From Phycisphaerae bacterium (GTDB lineage: Bacteria; Planctomycetota; Phycisphaerae; Sedimentisphaerales; SG8-4), in contig JAUVYQ010000059.1 of assembly GCA_030603035.1 (NCBI GenBank), positions 1 through 14,947 on the forward strand: a stretch of DNA of 14,947 nt, written 5' to 3'. Both the position numbers and the translations under genes were made by a program. A model generated the notes under the pieces. The model searched no databases and was not told the origin of the DNA. It saw only the letters and a list, made by a program, of their open reading frames with translations. Shown piece by piece: positions 13,701 to 14,947 of the stretch. Position 1 is the first letter of the stretch. Each line of letters opens with the position of its first letter.

Positions 13701-14581
13701 GTCGGCACTTCTTTAGGTTTCCTGACTATTGGCTTGTCAAAATTTCTTATCTCTTCGGCAAATTTGTCCCACTCATCGGCCTTCAGAAGTTCAATACATT
13801 TCGCAACGGGCTCAACAAAACTATCTTCACATTTTGCAGCCCAGTCGCCGCCGGGGTTTTGCTTTTTGTAAAGCTGCCGGGCGTGCCGAAGCTGATTTAA
13901 GATGTGCTGCAATTTGTCTGCAATAATTTCCTTTTGTTTCTTGCCTAAGCCGCCTGCAAACGGATTGGCCGCTTCTGCAAGCACCGATGCGCGCTCGTAC
14001 CAGTTTTTTCGTGAAATTACGCTGTCCAGAAAATCGCTGAGGTCTATTATCTTTGCAAGAAAACCATCATTTGTGCGAAGGTCTCGCCGGTACAAAAGCT
14101 GTTCGAGGGCCGCCCGTATGTTGCCCTGCTGCCAGGCCCAGTCGATTGTTTTTTCGAGCACCTCCGCTTTTAATAGTTTCGCCTCGTCGCCGTCGATTAC
14201 GCCGAAGGTTGGGTCAAGGCCGAGTTTGTAAAAATACTCGGTGATAAGCCGTTTGCAAAACGAATGTATCGTACTGATATCAGCGCCGCCCAGCAGCATA
14301 AGCTGGTGGCGAAGATGGGGGTCGTCGTCTTCCAGAAATGCCGTTCTTAACTGCTCGGCAATTCGCGAACGCATCTGCTCGGCAGCCATCTCGGTAAAAG
14401 TCAATACCAGTATGCTCCAGACATCGGGACATACGGATTTGTCGGACACGATATTGACACATCGGCCTGAGAGGACCGCCGTTTTGCCGGTGCCCGCTGA
14501 GGCCGTTACTAAAACGTCGCTGCCGCGCGCCACAATTGCCCGCCGTTGCTGCTCCGTCCATTTAATCTTTTTTTCAGCCAT
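10691..14581 (-). CDS. addA: AddA helicase-nuclease subunit
   Basis: 1296 residues. AddAB unwinds and resects double-strand DNA ends for RecA-dependent repair. Helicase motifs of superfamily 1A: Walker A ASAGTGKT at 27-34, LVLTFTEMAAEQM at 58-70, STIHSFCKRL at 103-112, Walker B FVDEYQD at 400-406, VVGDVKQSIYAWRGA at 426-440, NFRS at 473-476, SVHKSKGLEFPVVFLAE (about 850) and LYVATTRARDRL (about 920). The C-terminal RecB-type nuclease has D1228, DFK at 1241-1243 and the QLxxY motif at 1262-1266. It is somewhat longer than Bacillus AddA (about 1230). Part of the excess is explained by in-frame repeat insertions near residues 449-458, 552-559, 1007-1027, 1084-1096 and 1197-1216, all between conserved motifs. 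It overlaps addB by 8 nt (ATGGCTGA), implying translational coupling. Confidence 0.96.
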   Translation of the reverse strand: MAEKKIKWTEQQRRAIVARGSDVLVTASAGTGKTAVLSGRCVNIVSDKSVCPDVWSILVLTFTEMAAEQMRSRIAEQLRTAFLEDDDPHLRHQLMLLGGADISTIHSFCKRLITEYFYKLGLDPTFGVIDGDEAKLLKAEVLEKTIDWAWQQGNIRAALEQLLYRRDLRTNDGFLAKIIDLSDFLDSVISRKNWYERASVLAEAANPFAGGLGKKQKEIIADKLQHILNQLRHARQLYKKQNPGGDWAAKCEDSFVEPVAKCIELLKADEWDKFAEEIRNFDKPIVRKPKEVPTTIAELIQKTVKKALNAFERLCDLAIVNPDYLDKVSVAAGLQTKVLVELVKKFDRLYSRAKRAVNCLDFADLEHYALKLLTDEGSSEDNLLPSQTALALRRRYKYIFVDEYQDINPVQQAILDLLSSEDNVFVVGDVKQSIYAWRGAEPEIFLERLKPAHRGRVEQADTLNGLRVDLNANFRSAKGILDFVNKIFARIMTASFAKIDYDESARLKPALVRESKGKAASDKKSVVEFHILDEQNRYQDLENEQISETADEPSPSEGLDEENLNVISSRQRQAAMIAQRIRQMVGADTGKPEFQIYDKQEDKFRDVEYRDIVILMRSLAKKANDYVEVLRLAGVPVSCQSSAGYFEATEISDCLCLLKVLDNPQRDIELAAVLRSPFFNISDTGLAKIKIHGETNGHNKNFYDCVIEYSNNGEDAELAQRLKEIVAVIEQWRTLARRGNLADLIWQVYRRTGFLSFVSALPNGQARRANLLKLHDRAIQFEGFAGSAGIPSLTRFVEFIEKLQEAGEDWAPAEPESAAGNAVRILSVHKSKGLEFPVVFLAELAGSFNKTDFQRDFLADAGDTLGLQIIDRKSNSKLRSLAHEVIAERKLSTALAEEMRILYVATTRARDRLILSACEKLNNCRTIICNGFFFGDESIPSWQLRSCRSPLEWILYGLSDQKNLHGAFETGLTAKGVNGDLFSIKLYDQAQLKQLSEFVIKLKADRSLAPPPVGGARLAPTPAVGVRELLAQLKKSLAWRYEFGDAPLLPAKTSVTAITHHNDEYLTIDYSRALERRPTAIMAAEGGTLKRSLGVVSVSTSRLHFVPLEGVTRRLIGTATHLVISRLDFARPVNKEAIEKVIDKLLVDGAIAEAVAEHIDTKSIITFFHSDLGRLVLDTENTICREWPFTFSLPASLLARRSSLVARTTSHESRVTDDEVVIIQGIIDMLIRTPDGLLVIDFKTDRITANEVSERAEFYRRQLELYSRAASAILKDKLLGKWLYFLTPGCEVEIKN
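10935..10990. repeat. 7-bp tandem repeats inside addA
   Basis: GTGACTC three times (10935-10955), then GAGCAAC and GAGCGAC units four times (10963-10990). CTCGT in the first array and ACGAG in the second are inverted copies on the same 7-bp period, so the whole can fold back on itself. It encodes the Arg/Ser-rich stretch LLARRSSLVARTTSHESRV before the nuclease domain. Confidence 0.85.
11297..11329. repeat. overlapping palindromes inside addA
   Basis: CACCC-C-CAAGC with GCTTG-A-GGGTG (11297-11321, loop TTC, one mismatch) and, sharing its right arm, GAGGGTG-C-CACCCTC (11315-11329, perfect 7-bp stem). The two folds compete. They encode EGGTLKRSLGV (about residues 1084-1096). Confidence 0.8.
11506..11562. 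repeat. twin palindromic units inside addA
   Basis: Unit 1: CCCCCACC / GGTGGGGG (11506-11513 with 11519-11526). Unit 2: AGCCCCGCC / GGCGGGGCT (11534-11542 with 11550-11558). Each unit ends with the same GGGGCTAAAC. They encode the Pro/Ala/Gly-rich LAPPPVGGARLAPTPAVGV (about residues 1007-1027). Confidence 0.88.
12904..12924. repeat. 9-bp perfect palindrome inside addA
   Basis: CCAGCCCCT-CGG-AGGGGCTGG, perfect 9-bp stem with a 3-nt loop. It encodes EPSPSEGL (552-559) in a charged linker. Confidence 0.8.
13208..13237. repeat. imperfect palindrome inside addA
   Basis: CTCAACCCGCCC (13208-13219) pairs with GGGCAGGTTTGAG (13225-13237) with one mismatch and one bulge. It encodes LKPAHRGRVE, just before the conserved NFRS motif. 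Confidence 0.6.
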
Positions 14582-14947
14582 CAGCCACCCCCATCTTATC
14601 GAGTACCTGAAGTTTCTTTAGCGACTCTAAAAAGTTGTAGTCGTTTATCTGCCAGTCGAACCGGCAGACCGACTTGTACCTGCAATAACTGCACGGTGAT
14701 TTCCCGCTCAAACGATATGGCTTGACATCGATTCCGCCTGAGAGTATTTCTTCAGCCAACTGAACTATTTTCTTCTCGGTAAATTTAAGAACCTTTTCAA
14801 AGTCGGCAGGTTTTAATACCCCTCTATTTCCATAACTGCCGTATGGCTCACCGTCTTTAGTAACGTAAAAATTATAGAATTTACTGTCTTTCAAAGCTAT
14901 TTTGTCAAGCTCCCGGGCAAATTCACCGTTGAATATACCTTTTGCCT
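14574..14947 (-). CDS. addB: AddB helicase-nuclease subunit, C-terminal part (partial)
   Basis: The frame is open from the right window edge to the TGA at 14576-14574, giving the last 123 residues or so. Near the C-terminus PYRLSGKSPCSYC.....C contains the C-X2-C-X5-C cysteines that, in AddB, hold an iron-sulphur cluster together with one cysteine further upstream (not in the window). The AddB nuclease active site must also lie outside. The stop overlaps the addA start by 8 nt, the normal addB-addA order. The gene is cut only by the window edge, not broken. Confidence 0.85.
   Translation of the reverse strand, partial: AKGIFNGEFARELDKIALKDSKFYNFYVTKDGEPYGSYGNRGVLKPADFEKVLKFTEKKIVQLAEEILSGGIDVKPYRLSGKSPCSYCRYKSVCRFDWQINDYNFLESLKKLQVLDKMGVADG

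Overview
The window looks like a chromosomal segment of a planctomycete-type bacterium, most likely of the Phycisphaerae/Sedimentisphaerales kind. This is an inference from four things: two intact and several fossil PEP-CTERM (exosortase-sorted) proteins, a pyrophosphate-type phosphofructokinase, an AddAB recombination nuclease, and many short palindromic and 9-bp tandem repeats scattered between and inside genes. No rRNA, tRNA or CRISPR array is visible.

Left part (1-2132, + strand): the end of an unidentified gene, a GMP-synthase-like PP-ATPase without a glutaminase domain, and a family 4 (Fe-S) uracil-DNA glycosylase that seems to start almost at its own transcription start. Next (2133-4062, + strand) come two small secreted PEP-CTERM proteins. 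Each has its own sigma70-type promoter of the same design and a leader of roughly 100 nt; the second leader can fold as an H-type pseudoknot. A clear rho-independent terminator follows the first.

Centre (4082-8681): dnaA (-) and ftsY (+) diverge from a 429-bp region that holds a dnaA promoter and a strong hairpin in the dnaA leader. ftsY converges with a small GIY-YIG nuclease gene that is bracketed by a 17-bp inverted repeat, then pfp (-). The N-terminal codons of pfp are themselves a 59-bp palindromic element.

Right-centre (8682-10690) is a repeat-rich accessory region. It holds a 101-bp tandem array, short 9-bp duplications, an orphan promoter sharing 19 identical bases with a PEP-CTERM promoter, and a PD-(D/E)XK nuclease gene that appears to sit inside a broken PEP-CTERM gene: a signal-peptide start lies upstream and a PEP-CTERM tail lies directly after its stop codon in the same frame. 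A further PEP-CTERM tail fossil lies just upstream.

Right end (10691-14947, -): overlapping addB (C-terminal part only) and addA, the two subunits of a double-strand-break end-processing helicase-nuclease. The addA reading frame carries at least five palindromic or tandem-repeat insertions, all in frame. The main theme is small palindromic elements that invade both intergenic and coding DNA, like Rickettsia palindromic elements, together with two lone nuclease genes lying in repeat or fossil contexts.
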